Source of the DNA: an uncultured Chloroflexota bacterium
GTDB taxonomy: Bacteria > Chloroflexota > Anaerolineae > Caldilineales > Caldilineaceae
DNA: 26,689 nt
Direction: 5' to 3'
Assembly: GCA_903879975.1 (NCBI GenBank)
Contig: CAIRNL010000382.1
Location: 1-26,689 of the forward strand
Shown here: positions 1-10,658 of the stretch, in pieces
Numbering within the stretch: the first letter of the stretch is position 1
How the letters are laid out: each line of letters opens with the position of its first letter
Program-made: the position numbers and the translations under genes
Notes under the pieces: generated by a model
Told to the model about the DNA's origin: nothing
The model's database searches: none
What the model saw: the letters and a program-made list of their open reading frames with translations, nothing else

Positions 1-2982
<2,982 letters not shown>

Positions 2983-3039
2983 TGGGCAGATGAGCCGCTG
3001 CCAATCAGCCGCCAGTCGCTATCGAAAGGATATGACCGG

Positions 3040-3690
3040 ATGGGCACTGCCACACAATCTACCTCACAAAAATCAACGAATTGGCTGGTACCTATGCTCG
3101 CCGCTGCCGCATTGCTCGGCTTGGCCGCAGCGCTGTGGCTCATCCCGCCCGAGCAGACGCTGGGCAATGTGATCAAAGTGATCTTCTTGCATGGCGCCCT
3201 CGTACGCGTAGGGCTGCTGACTTTCGCCGCCGCTGGCATTCTGAGCCTGGCGTACCTCGTGACACGCAAGCCGCTGCTTGCTGTGTGGACAATGGCTGCA
3301 CAGGAAAGTGCAGTCATTCTCTGGATCGTCTATGCGCTGACGAGCATGGTTTCAACCTGGCTGAGTTGGGGCGAATGGATCGCATGGGAGGAACCGCGCG
3401 TGCGCGCCAGCTTCCACGTGCTGTGGTTCAGCGTCGCCTGCCTGCTGCTTGCCCTGTGGATGGGCAACCGCATCTTTGCTGCGTTCGCCAACTTGCTCGC
3501 CGCGATGGTTGCCTGGACGCTCATCAGCGGGGCGTCGATCATCCGCCACCCTTTCGACCCCATCGGCACATCAGGCTCCTCGACCTACCAGATGCTCTAC
3601 TGGGTGATGGTGACGGCGCTGCTAGTGCTGGCAGGGGTGCTCGTCCGTTGGTTATATACCAAACAGCGCCCTCCACAGCCGACGGTATAG
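3040..3690 (+). CDS. CcmC/CcsA-like membrane protein (cytochrome c assembly-type)
   Basis: A 216-aa hydrophobic protein with about six membrane segments. The start has GAAAGGA at 3024-3030. It follows the fused aminotransferase gene by 57 nt on the same strand. The order of features resembles CcmC/CcsA heme-handling proteins: an early conserved His after KVIFLH, a central Trp-rich stretch (LSWGEWIAWEEPR) where CcmC has its WWxWD heme-handling motif, and a second His in IIRHPFDP near the last helices. The Trp-rich motif is diverged (WIAWEE instead of WWVWD). Inference: a member or offshoot of the cytochrome c assembly family that could serve the c-type cytochrome downstream, but no other Ccm genes are next to it. 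It may instead be an uncharacterised membrane protein with the same fold. Confidence 0.6.
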   Translation: MGTATQSTSQKSTNWLVPMLAAAALLGLAAALWLIPPEQTLGNVIKVIFLHGALVRVGLLTFAAAGILSLAYLVTRKPLLAVWTMAAQESAVILWIVYALTSMVSTWLSWGEWIAWEEPRVRASFHVLWFSVACLLLALWMGNRIFAAFANLLAAMVAWTLISGASIIRHPFDPIGTSGSSTYQMLYWVMVTALLVLAGVLVRWLYTKQRPPQPTV

Positions 3691-3695
3691 CCCCC

Positions 3696-3778
3696 GAAGG
3701 GAAGGTTCGATAGAAACCAGGATTTTGCAAGTTCGTCTTCTCGGCAGCGGCAGTGCCCGAAAATTCACTTTTTCTATC
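3696..3778 (+). repeat. Palindromic dispersed element, copy A
   Basis: First of three copies of an element of about 85 bp (others at 11604 and 17731). It begins GAAGGGAAGGTTCGATAG, then the left arm GAAACCAGGATTTTGC, a centre with CTCGGCAGCGGC, and a right arm starting CCCGAAAAT that is degraded here compared with copies B and C. It starts five bases after the stop of the CcmC-like gene and lies before the MFS gene. The inverted arms suggest a REP/MITE-like mobile palindrome. Confidence 0.75.
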
Positions 3779-3832
3779 AAAATACTTCCAGCGGGTTTTG
3801 ACGTGCGACAAAGCAGCGGTATGATCGTGTGA

Positions 3833-5188
3833 ATGGATTCTGAAACCTTACCACCACGAATTCATAACGCCTTTTTGTTTCAGGCTTTCAATGCTGTTTC
3901 GTGGCAAATTTGCCTAGGTAGCCCGCTGATCTTGTTTGCTCGCGAGTTAGGCGCGCCGGCCGTAGTGCTGGGGCTGTTGGTTGGCCTGGCGCCTCTTACC
4001 TCCAGCCTGCAGTTGCTGGTGGCTCCGCACACCGAACGTATCGGCTATCGTCGGCTGATGCTCAGTGGCTGGTCGGCCCGTGTCGTCATGTTGATCTTTT
4101 TGGCGCTGTTGCCGCTGGCAGCCCTCTATATGCCGGCGCCGACAACCATCAGCGCGCTGATTGCGATCATGCTCATCTTTACAACCATGCGCGGAATCGC
4201 AACATGCGCGTGGATGCCCTGGGTGACTTCCATCGTGCCACGCGCGATGCGCGGTTCCTACCTCAGCCGTGACCGCACCTACATAGGGATTGCAAGCGTG
4301 GCAGCGCTGACGGCCTCAGGCATCATACTCTTCGACCACAGCGGGTTGCACGCCTTTGCTATCGTCTTTGCGCTGAGCTTTGTCAGCGGCGCCATGAGCC
4401 TGTACTTCCTGAAGCGCATTCCTGAACCTGCGCACCGGGCACAGCCACACGAACTAATCCTGCGTGCTCGCTGGCGCGACCTGCTGCGCGATGGTGCGTT
4501 TGTTCGTCTGCTGATCTTCAGCGCCACCGTGCAACTGTTTGTGCTGTCCACTGCGGCGTTTGTCACTGTCTTTGTGCGCGAAGAAGTCGGGCTGACTGAC
4601 GGCTCCATTCTGTGGATCACAGCCATCGCCGCGTTAGCCGGCACTGTGGCGCTGCGTCTCATTCGCAGCCGTATCGACCGGCTCGGCAGCCGGCCTTTTC
4701 TCGGGCTGGTCTTTTTGTGGTGGGCAGGCTACTACTTGGCTTGGTTCATGCTGGCGACGAATCTGGCCGGTGACCGCCAGCTGCTGGCACCTATGCTGAT
4801 GATTGCAGCAGGGTTCTTCGCATCGATCTACGAGCTGTCGTTGACGCGGCTACTGATGAACACCGCCGGCGATCGGCCGGCTATGACACAGTATTTTGCG
4901 CTGCAGTCGGTGATCGTCAGCGTGCTCGCCGGCCTCTCGCCGATCCTCTGGGGATGGCTGCTCGACACTGTCCAGACGACCGCACTCACCGTTGGGCATC
5001 TCACACTGAATGGCTATGCCCTCTTCTTCGGGTTTCAGTGGTTGATGCTCAGCGTGGTTTTACTGGCGCTCATGCTGGTCAAAGAGGGCAATGCCACGCG
5101 TACCTCGACGCTCCTTTACCACGTTCTGGTGACAGGACCCAGCCATCGCCTGGCGGCGATTACGCACCGCGGACACTTTCACCAATAG
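3833..5188 (+). CDS. MFS transporter
   Basis: A 451-aa integral membrane protein with about 12 hydrophobic segments in two halves separated by a polar loop near residues 200-220. The first half has helix-loop patterns typical of the major facilitator superfamily (for example VGLAPLTSSLQLL and the polar loop TERIGYRRLM between helices 2 and 3, in the place of the MFS motif A). The start ATG at 3833 has only a weak purine stretch before it. The substrate cannot be told from sequence. It is preceded by a palindromic element and followed convergently by the PAS gene (13 bp between the two stops), so it is probably transcribed alone. Confidence 0.8.
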   Translation: MDSETLPPRIHNAFLFQAFNAVSWQICLGSPLILFARELGAPAVVLGLLVGLAPLTSSLQLLVAPHTERIGYRRLMLSGWSARVVMLIFLALLPLAALYMPAPTTISALIAIMLIFTTMRGIATCAWMPWVTSIVPRAMRGSYLSRDRTYIGIASVAALTASGIILFDHSGLHAFAIVFALSFVSGAMSLYFLKRIPEPAHRAQPHELILRARWRDLLRDGAFVRLLIFSATVQLFVLSTAAFVTVFVREEVGLTDGSILWITAIAALAGTVALRLIRSRIDRLGSRPFLGLVFLWWAGYYLAWFMLATNLAGDRQLLAPMLMIAAGFFASIYELSLTRLLMNTAGDRPAMTQYFALQSVIVSVLAGLSPILWGWLLDTVQTTALTVGHLTLNGYALFFGFQWLMLSVVLLALMLVKEGNATRTSTLLYHVLVTGPSHRLAAITHRGHFHQ

Positions 5189-5201
5189 ACGACTGGCCTC
5201 T

Positions 5202-6983
5202 CTACACGGGGAAACTGGACGTGCCATTCGAAATCATGTGACTGTGCAATGCGGATGCGTGCAGTACATCCTTGGTTTGCCGATCGGCGGTAATATCCTC
5301 AACAGCCACCAGAACACTGGCCAGGGAATGCTCGTAGCCAGGCGCCGCCGACCAGTGAAGGCGAACGTGAATACGTTCGCCGGACAACTTACAGTTGACG
5401 CCCTCCCACACAAATGAAGTGCGGCCTTCCGCAATCCAGACCAACTCTTCTGTAAAAAGGGGATAGCCCTCAGCAGGCACCAGGCGGTCAAGACCAGCGA
5501 CAAGTTCCTCGCGGCTCTCGGCCCCATAGAGAGTCAGGCTCGTCTTGTTGAAGTCAATCAGTCTGACCTGGGCGATGCAGCTAGCAACCACTTCAGCATG
5601 TTGCTCAAAATAGGTGCGAAAGTCGCTGATGCCTTGTGCACGGAACCCGTCGATGGCAGTCTTGACTTCCGAGAAATCCTGTTCCCACAGAGAAATGGGG
5701 GAATACTCAAAAAGGCCGCGGAAGCGCGCTTCACTGTCGGCCAACGCCTGCTCGGCCTTCTTGCGCTGCGAAATGTCCTCAGTCACTACAATCAAGGTGC
5801 GCGGCTGGCCACTATAGTCGCGTGCCAGCGACACCGTAAGATTCACCCAGACAAGATGACCGTCGCGGTGGAAGTAGCGAACTTCTTGGCTAAAGGTAGC
5901 CAGGCGGCCTGCCAGCATGTCTTCAATCAGCGCTCGCTCGTTCGCCCTGTCTGTTGGGTGAATCAGGTCCTGGACCGAATGGGCAAGCAATTCATCCTGG
6001 CTGTAGCCGACGATCGAGCTGAGTTTCTGGTTGACACGGAGAAAACGCCCATCCAGCCCAACCTGGGCAATGCCGACGGCTGCCTGTTCAAAGGTGTAGC
6101 GCACCCGTTCATCGTTTTCACGTAAGGAGGCCTCGACTGCGCGTCGCTCGGAGATATCACGGGCTATCGTCGATGCGCCGACGATCCGTCCATGATCGTC
6201 TCGGATCGGATACATGTTCAGCAAAATATCGATCTCGCAGCCGTCTTTGCGTCGGCGCCGCGTCTCGAGCTGCTCAATCGTATAGCCGTCGCGTATCCGC
6301 TGCAAGAGCCGATCCATTTCACCACGTCTGGCCATTGGCTCCAGGAGTGTAACCGACTTGCTGATGATCTCGCGGGCGGCGTAGCCATAGATGCGCTCAG
6401 CAGCCGTATTCCACGTCTGAACGACGCCGTCGAGTGACTCACTGAGGATGGCGTCCTCTGTCGATTCCACGATCGCGGCAAGATGGCGGCGGGCAGTATC
6501 AGTCTGGCGCCGCTCAATGAACTGACCAATCCGCTTGGCTATCTCGTTGATCAGGCTGCGCTCCTCGGCAAGGAACGGCCCCTCGTCTGCAAGCGGGTGT
6601 TCCGCAAGATAGGCAACGGTCACCATGCCGATCTCTCGGCCTTGCACGACGATGGTGCTGCTCTGCTGCCAGGCTGTCTCAGCGAAATTGGGGGTTGCAT
6701 AGGTCTGTCCATTGACCAACAGTCGAGCGCAGCAATCGTCGGGGTACAGCCAGCCAAGCGGGAGCAGAGCGACAACTTCGTAGAAATAGTCCCCGGGTGT
6801 GCTACGGTTCTGGTCAGCAAGGTAAGATTCGCGATAGAGAGTGGAAAGCTCCTTGATACGCTCGCTCAGACGTTCAACAGTCACAGGCACGTCAATGCGT
6901 TTAAGGAGCTGAGCCTGCAACTCAGCCACGCGGGCGCGCAGCAATTCTGCATCGGTCACGATGGAGTCGATTGATACACTCAT
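5202..6983 (-). CDS. GAF/multi-PAS sensor protein without output domain
   Basis: A 593-aa soluble protein. Residues 1-30 may form a coiled coil, about 35-160 are a GAF-like region, and three PAS/PAC units follow at about 167-290, 295-415 and 420-580. PAC-type ends are visible (STIARDISERRAVEASL, VVTEDISQRKKAEQAL, VAVEDITADRQTKDVL). The last unit carries an unusual insertion around ISDFRTYFEQHAEVV. The protein stops about 20 residues after the third PAC, exactly where a histidine kinase, GGDEF or another output domain is normally found. No HATPase, GGDEF or EAL motif is present. It is either a truncated sensor or a stand-alone PAS protein that signals through a partner. A TATAAT -10 box lies at 7059-7064 in the minus direction; the ribosome site is weak. 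Confidence 0.8.
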   Translation of the reverse strand: MSVSIDSIVTDAELLRARVAELQAQLLKRIDVPVTVERLSERIKELSTLYRESYLADQNRSTPGDYFYEVVALLPLGWLYPDDCCARLLVNGQTYATPNFAETAWQQSSTIVVQGREIGMVTVAYLAEHPLADEGPFLAEERSLINEIAKRIGQFIERRQTDTARRHLAAIVESTEDAILSESLDGVVQTWNTAAERIYGYAAREIISKSVTLLEPMARRGEMDRLLQRIRDGYTIEQLETRRRRKDGCEIDILLNMYPIRDDHGRIVGASTIARDISERRAVEASLRENDERVRYTFEQAAVGIAQVGLDGRFLRVNQKLSSIVGYSQDELLAHSVQDLIHPTDRANERALIEDMLAGRLATFSQEVRYFHRDGHLVWVNLTVSLARDYSGQPRTLIVVTEDISQRKKAEQALADSEARFRGLFEYSPISLWEQDFSEVKTAIDGFRAQGISDFRTYFEQHAEVVASCIAQVRLIDFNKTSLTLYGAESREELVAGLDRLVPAEGYPLFTEELVWIAEGRTSFVWEGVNCKLSGERIHVRLHWSAAPGYEHSLASVLVAVEDITADRQTKDVLHASALHSHMISNGTSSFPV

Positions 6984-7218
6984 CGCTTGTTGCCAGTACC
7001 TATCATTCGGCTACTCCACAAGGGCGGCACAGCCAATCATTACATTTCTATGTAGACAATTATAGCGGATCTTTTGTACTTTTGTGGCATGCGCTCCCCA
7101 GATTGGCTTGAGCAGCCCTAGCAGGAGCAGGATGAAGATACGTCGAACCATCGCAGGATCGCCGTTGCATTGCGAAAGTCAGCAGGTCGGCGGCTCAATC
7201 TTGGTGGGACAAGTCAAC
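6984..7218. other. Non-coding stretch upstream of the PAS gene
   Basis: Together with the downstream region of the first cold-shock gene this is about 360 bp without a convincing gene. It holds a minus-strand TATAAT (7059-7064) with a poor -35 box, giving a leader of roughly 70 nt for the PAS gene. I see no RNA gene or repeat here. Confidence 0.5.
7059..7064 (-). promoter_or_regulatory. -10 box of the PAS gene
   Basis: TATAAT read on the minus strand, about 76 nt before the ATG at 6983. No good -35 hexamer is seen at 16-18 bp, so an activator or a weak promoter is possible. Confidence 0.4.
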
Positions 7219-7245
7219 AAAAAAGACCCAGCAATCTGCTGGGTC
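7219..7245 (-). terminator. Intrinsic terminator of the first cold-shock gene
   Basis: On the minus strand GACCCAGCA, a 3-nt loop, TGCTGGGTC, then six T. A 9-bp perfect stem with a T-run, 102 bp past the csp stop codon. The transcript between carries a perfect 14-bp palindrome (GCAGGTCGACCTGC, 7312-7325). Confidence 0.9.
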
Positions 7246-7347
7246 CTCTGAAGTGGCACAATGTGTTCGTGCCCGGCCAGGTCAGGCGCACATGCCTCGC
7301 ATCACAGGGGCGCAGGTCGACCTGCCCCTCACCAACTAACTGCCGCC

Positions 7348-7560
7348 CTAGATCTTCTGGACGTTGGCAGCGGACGGCCCCTTGGCACCCTGCTCGACCG
7401 AGAATTCGACCTTGTCTCCTTCGACGAGCGTGCGGAATCCTGCGCTCGTGATCGCCGTGTGGTGGACGAAGACGTCCTTCTTGCCAGACTCAGGCGTAAT
7501 GAAACCATAGCCCTTCTGGTCGTTGAACCATTTGACAGTGCCTTTTTCACGAGTAGACAT
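7348..7560 (-). CDS. Cold-shock protein (CspA family), copy 1
   Basis: A 70-aa single cold-shock domain: RNP1 KGYGFI and RNP2 VFVHH are present, with the family's normal length. The protein binds single-stranded RNA/DNA and melts mRNA structure in the cytoplasm. ATG 7560 is chosen over a longer in-frame start at 7602 because GGAAAGGAAG lies eight bases upstream and the protein then starts like all CspA proteins. It differs from the neighbouring copy 2 at only a few positions (HHTAITSAG vs HQSAIMSAG; LVEG vs LAEG; GAKG vs GPKG), so the pair arose by tandem duplication. It has its own promoter (7713-7741) and a structured leader. Confidence 0.95.
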   Translation of the reverse strand: MSTREKGTVKWFNDQKGYGFITPESGKKDVFVHHTAITSAGFRTLVEGDKVEFSVEQGAKGPSAANVQKI

Positions 7561-7632
7561 TGTGAAAACTTCCTTTCCGGATACTGACGGTAAAACATAC
7601 AACAGGGCAAAATCAGGGCCGTTCCCGCTGAC

Positions 7633-7675
7633 AAAAAAATACTGGCTGCCGACAGGTCGTCGGACAGCCAGTATT
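7633..7675 (-). promoter_or_regulatory. Hairpin plus T-run in the csp copy 1 leader (possible attenuator)
   Basis: Read on the minus strand: an 11-bp stem (AATACTGGCTG / CAGCCAGTATT) extended by 5 bp (CCGAC/GTCGG) across a one-base bulge, a 5-nt loop, then seven T. This has all signs of an intrinsic terminator, but it lies between the predicted copy 1 promoter and the copy 1 start codon, so it would act in the 5' leader. It could equally end transcripts arriving from copy 2. Confidence 0.75.
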
Positions 7676-7712
7676 GACTCGCATGAAGGACGTACACAGA
7701 TTTGCAGTCCGT

Positions 7713-7741
7713 ATCATAACGACGTTGTGATGCGCCGTCAA
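7713..7741 (-). promoter_or_regulatory. Promoter of csp copy 1
   Basis: TTGACG - 17 bp - TATGAT on the minus strand, a near-consensus sigma70-type promoter. The expected start is near 7706, giving a leader of about 145 nt, a length typical for cspA-type messages. Confidence 0.7.
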
Positions 7742-7809
7742 GTTTCAGAAAATCGTGTACATTTGCGCCTTGGCATTATACCGGCGCAAGCCCGCAAGCG
7801 GGCAACACG

Positions 7810-8022
7810 CTAGATCTTCTGGACGTTGGCAGCAGACGGCCCCTTGGGACCTTGCTCGACCGAGAATTCGACCTTGTCACCTTCGGCGAGCGTGCGGAAT
7901 CCCGCACTCATGATCGCCGACTGATGGACGAAAACATCCTTCTTGCCGGACTCGGGCGTGATGAAGCCGTAGCCCTTCTGATCGTTGAACCACTTAACGG
8001 TGCCTTTTTCACGAGTAGCCAT
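7810..8022 (-). CDS. Cold-shock protein (CspA family), copy 2
   Basis: A 70-aa single cold-shock domain with KGYGFI (RNP1) and VFVH (RNP2). The start ATG at 8022 follows GGAAAGGAAG with normal spacing, in the same sequence context as copy 1. Nucleic-acid chaperone of the cytoplasm. It is 249 bp from copy 1, same strand, and nearly identical in protein sequence, including the C-terminal GPSAANVQKI. Its promoter is at 8175-8203 with a long leader. No T-rich terminator directly follows the stop; the first such structure downstream is the hairpin at 7633-7675. Confidence 0.95.
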   Translation of the reverse strand: MATREKGTVKWFNDQKGYGFITPESGKKDVFVHQSAIMSAGFRTLAEGDKVEFSVEQGPKGPSAANVQKI

Positions 8023-8102
8023 GTTGGAAACTTCCTTTCCTGAACTAAAAAACGGTTACACACTGCAATACAAAATCTGATTGTTCCCAACGGCCAAACA
8101 AT

Positions 8103-8133
8103 AAGCCGCCCAACCTTGTAGGTCTGAGCGGCT
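8103..8133 (-). promoter_or_regulatory. Hairpin in the csp copy 2 leader
   Basis: On the minus strand AGCCGC and GCGGCT pair, enclosing a smaller ACCT/AGGT stem. It lies between the predicted start site (about 8168) and the gene, at a place like that of the copy 1 leader hairpin, but no long T-run follows. Candidate cold-responsive RNA structure. Confidence 0.5.
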
Positions 8134-8174
8134 GTCGTTTACTCGCTAAAGGACTTACAACATTTTGTAAATAG

Positions 8175-8203
8175 AGAGTATCCCATCTCGCACGGCTTGT
8201 CAA
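8175..8203 (-). promoter_or_regulatory. Promoter of csp copy 2
   Basis: TTGACA - 17 bp - TACTCT on the minus strand; perfect -35 hexamer. Predicted start near 8168, leader about 145 nt, matching that of copy 1. Divergent from the nos cluster promoter, about 50 bp from its CRP-type dyad. Confidence 0.75.
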
Positions 8204-8255
8204 ATCACGCATAACACAGAATCTAATCTGCAAAGATCGAGTCGTGGGCGCACGG

Positions 8256-8271
8256 AGTGACATTTGTCACA
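8256..8271 (+). promoter_or_regulatory. CRP-type operator before the nos cluster
   Basis: AGTGA-N6-TCACA; the core GTGACATTTGTCAC is a 6-bp perfect inverted repeat around TT (8257-8270). This is the E. coli Crp half-site type (GTGA), not the FNR type (TTGAT). Its centre (8263.5) is 41.5 bp before the start site predicted from the -10 box at 8293-8298, the class II activator position. Confidence 0.65.
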
Positions 8272-8292
8272 GCCCTCGCCGTCAGGCCGACC

Positions 8293-8298
8293 TATGCT
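8293..8298 (+). promoter_or_regulatory. -10 box of the nos cluster promoter
   Basis: TATGCT, with a predicted start site near 8305 and no good -35 hexamer; the CRP-type dyad takes the place of the -35 region. This combination is typical for activator-dependent promoters. The leader to the ferredoxin ATG would be about 40 nt. Confidence 0.5.
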
Positions 8299-8343
8299 GA
8301 GTCTGTGCGAGTTTTTCCGCCAGGATCGACAGGAGCATTCGCC

Positions 8344-8565
8344 ATGAGCATCCTACCCCTTCCGCAAATTTCGGCTGAGCGCTGCACCGGCTGCGAGCGT
8401 TGCGTGGACATCTGCCCGCAGCATGCACTGGTTCAGATCGGTGGAAAAGCGGTGCTGCTCCATCCGGAATACTGTACGTACTGCATGCTCTGCGAAGACA
8501 TCTGCCCACCGCAGGCGATTGCACTGCCGTTCTTGATCGTCTTTGCCGCGTACCGAAATCAGTAA
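8344..8565 (+). CDS. 2[4Fe-4S]-type ferredoxin, first gene of the nos cluster
   Basis: A 73-aa protein with two complete cluster motifs, CTGCERCVDICP (about residues 14-25) and CTYCMLCEDICP (about 44-55), as in bacterial 2[4Fe-4S] ferredoxins. ATG 8344 is chosen because AGGAG lies at 8331-8335; a longer in-frame start at 8257 would fall inside the operator. A cytoplasmic electron carrier by family; there is no signal peptide. Its position, 71 bp before nosZ and behind the CRP-type promoter, suggests it is co-transcribed with nosZ. Its electron partner is unknown: it cannot reach an extracytoplasmic NosZ directly. Confidence 0.88.
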   Translation: MSILPLPQISAERCTGCERCVDICPQHALVQIGGKAVLLHPEYCTYCMLCEDICPPQAIALPFLIVFAAYRNQ

Positions 8566-8636
8566 TCCAAGGCTACCTGGCCTTGCCCAGTTCATCTCGA
8601 CGCACGTCTGGTGCAAACAGTCAAAGGAGAGCAACA

Positions 8637-10625
8637 ATGAGGCGGTTCTTGACAGTGCTGTTGGTCCTGGTAGTGGTGGCGTCCATCGCCATGGCCTGTG
8701 GCGGAGGCGATGAGGAGACGCCCACCCCTGAGTCAGTTTCTATGGAAGGCGGCCTGCCAGCGTCGGCGATGGAAATCGCCTCGGCGCGTGGGTTGACCCC
8801 GGACGACATCAATGCGGCGCTCAAGACATTCGTGCCCAGCGGCAAGATGGATGAGTACATGCTCTTCCTCTCTGGTGGCCATTCGGGCAATGTCATCGCT
8901 GTAGGCGTGCCCTCTATGCGCATCATGAAGAATATTGCCGTCTTCACGCCTGAGTCATGGCAGGGCTATGGTTTCGGCTCGAAGGAGTCAGAGGAGATTC
9001 TCGATGCTGGCAACGTGAACGGCGTCAAAATTCGCATGGGCGACACACACCATCCAGCGCTCAGTGAAACGGGCGGCGACTACGACGGGCAGTATCTCTT
9101 CATCAACGACAAGGCGAGTGCACGTCTCGCCGTCATCGACCTGCGCGACTTCGAGACCAAGCAGATCGTCAAAGACCCACTGCTCATCAGCCAGCACGGT
9201 TCGACCTTCGTCACGCCGGACACTGACTACGTGATCCAGGCCAGCCAGTACGGCACGCCGCTCGGCTGGGATTACGCGCCCATCGAGGAATACGCCGATA
9301 AATATCGCGGCACGATCACGATGTGGAAATTCGACCGCACAAAGGGACGCATTGTCCCCGAGGAGTCGTTCGCCATCGAAGTGCCGCCCTACTGGCAGGA
9401 CCTGTGCGACGCAGGCAAGCTAGCCTCGGATGGCTGGGGCTTCTGCAATTCCTTCAATTCTGAGCTTGCTACGGGGGGTGTCGAGAAGGGCAACCCACCC
9501 TTTGAGGCCGGCGTGAGCCAGCGCGATACCGACTATCTGCACATTTTCAACTGGAAAAAGGCAGAGGAGGTGATTAAGGCCGGCAAGTTCGAGACTATCG
9601 AAGGCATGAAGGTCATCCGCATTCCCACTGCAGTGGCGGAAGGTGTTCTTTACCTGGCGCCGGAACCCAAGAGCCCACACGGCGTCGACGTAACGCCAGA
9701 TGGCAAGTACATGGTCGTGGCTGGCAAGCTCGACCCGCACGTCACCATCTATTCTATGGAGAAGATCCGGAAGGCGATCGATGCTGGTAACTGGACCACC
9801 GACGACTACGGCATTCCAGTTCTCAACTTCGACGACGTCATGATGGCACAGGTGGAGCTTGGTCTTGGCCCGCTTCACACACAGTTCGATGACAAGGGCA
9901 ATGCCTATACCAGCCTCTTCCTCGACAGTGCAGTGGCACGCTGGAAACTGGGCGGCGACGACCCGGCTGCCTATCAGCTTCTGGACAAGCTGTCGGTCCA
10001 GTACAACATTGGCCATATCTCCGCCGCAGAAGGCGACACTGTCCACCCAGATGGCAAATACTTGGTAGCACTCAACAAGTGGGCAGTCGATCGCTTCCCC
10101 TCAGTCGGGCCACTGCTGCCACAAAATGAGCAATTGCTGGATATCAGCGGCAATTCTATGCAGGTGATCTATGACATGCCCATGGGTGTCGGAGAGCCAC
10201 ACTACGCGCAGATGATCAAGATGGACAAGCTCAAGCCGTGGGATGTCTATCCTGCAGTCGGCTGGGACCCGGTAGCGCAGGCACCGTCCAAGTTTGCAAC
10301 TGCAGCCGGCGCAGAGCGGATCGTGCGCAATGGCAACGAGGTTGAGATATTCATGACCGCCGTGCGCTCGCACCTAACGCCGGAGCACGTCGAGATCAAG
10401 AAGGGCGACCACGTCGTCTGGCACATCACGAATATCGAGACGGCCAAGGATGCAACGCACGGCTTCCAGCTCGGCGGCCACAACATCAGTCTCAGTATTG
10501 AGCCAGGTGAGACGACTACCTTCGAGTTCGACGCCCTCAACGATGGCACCTATGCCTACTACTGCACAGAATTCTGCTCGGCGCTCCATCTCGAGATGAT
10601 GGGGTACATGCTGATCGAGCCGTAG
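8637..10625 (+). CDS. nosZ: Nitrous oxide reductase, clade II type, probable lipoprotein
   Basis: A 662-aa enzyme reducing N2O to N2 outside the membrane. ATG 8637 has AAAGGAGA at 8623-8630. The N-terminus is a Sec-type hydrophobic stretch ending in AMAC followed by GGG, a relaxed lipobox, not a Tat RR signal, as in clade II enzymes. CuZ ligand regions are visible: GDTHHPALS, ISQHGST, SPHGVDV, LGPLHTQF, NIGHIS and GEPHY. The C-terminal cupredoxin domain has the CuA motif CTEFCSALHLEMM and an upstream His in DATHGF. In DTHHPALS the third His of the common DxHHxH pattern is Ala; the two adjacent His are kept. All catalytic regions look intact, so the enzyme is probably functional. NosB-, D-, F-, Y- and L-type genes follow on the same strand. 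Confidence 0.96.
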   Translation: MRRFLTVLLVLVVVASIAMACGGGDEETPTPESVSMEGGLPASAMEIASARGLTPDDINAALKTFVPSGKMDEYMLFLSGGHSGNVIAVGVPSMRIMKNIAVFTPESWQGYGFGSKESEEILDAGNVNGVKIRMGDTHHPALSETGGDYDGQYLFINDKASARLAVIDLRDFETKQIVKDPLLISQHGSTFVTPDTDYVIQASQYGTPLGWDYAPIEEYADKYRGTITMWKFDRTKGRIVPEESFAIEVPPYWQDLCDAGKLASDGWGFCNSFNSELATGGVEKGNPPFEAGVSQRDTDYLHIFNWKKAEEVIKAGKFETIEGMKVIRIPTAVAEGVLYLAPEPKSPHGVDVTPDGKYMVVAGKLDPHVTIYSMEKIRKAIDAGNWTTDDYGIPVLNFDDVMMAQVELGLGPLHTQFDDKGNAYTSLFLDSAVARWKLGGDDPAAYQLLDKLSVQYNIGHISAAEGDTVHPDGKYLVALNKWAVDRFPSVGPLLPQNEQLLDISGNSMQVIYDMPMGVGEPHYAQMIKMDKLKPWDVYPAVGWDPVAQAPSKFATAAGAERIVRNGNEVEIFMTAVRSHLTPEHVEIKKGDHVVWHITNIETAKDATHGFQLGGHNISLSIEPGETTTFEFDALNDGTYAYYCTEFCSALHLEMMGYMLIEP

Positions 10626-10658
10626 GCGAAGCACCGTACCCAATTGGCAAAGTGAGAA

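Noticed and set aside
7131..7260. Small plus-strand ORF MKIRRTIAGS with a purine-rich site upstream
   Set aside because: It reads through the csp terminator hairpin and has no recognisable features.
8256..8271. FNR or DNR binding site
   Set aside because: Half-sites are GTGA/TCAC, not TTGAT/ATCAA; the dyad fits Crp-type recognition.
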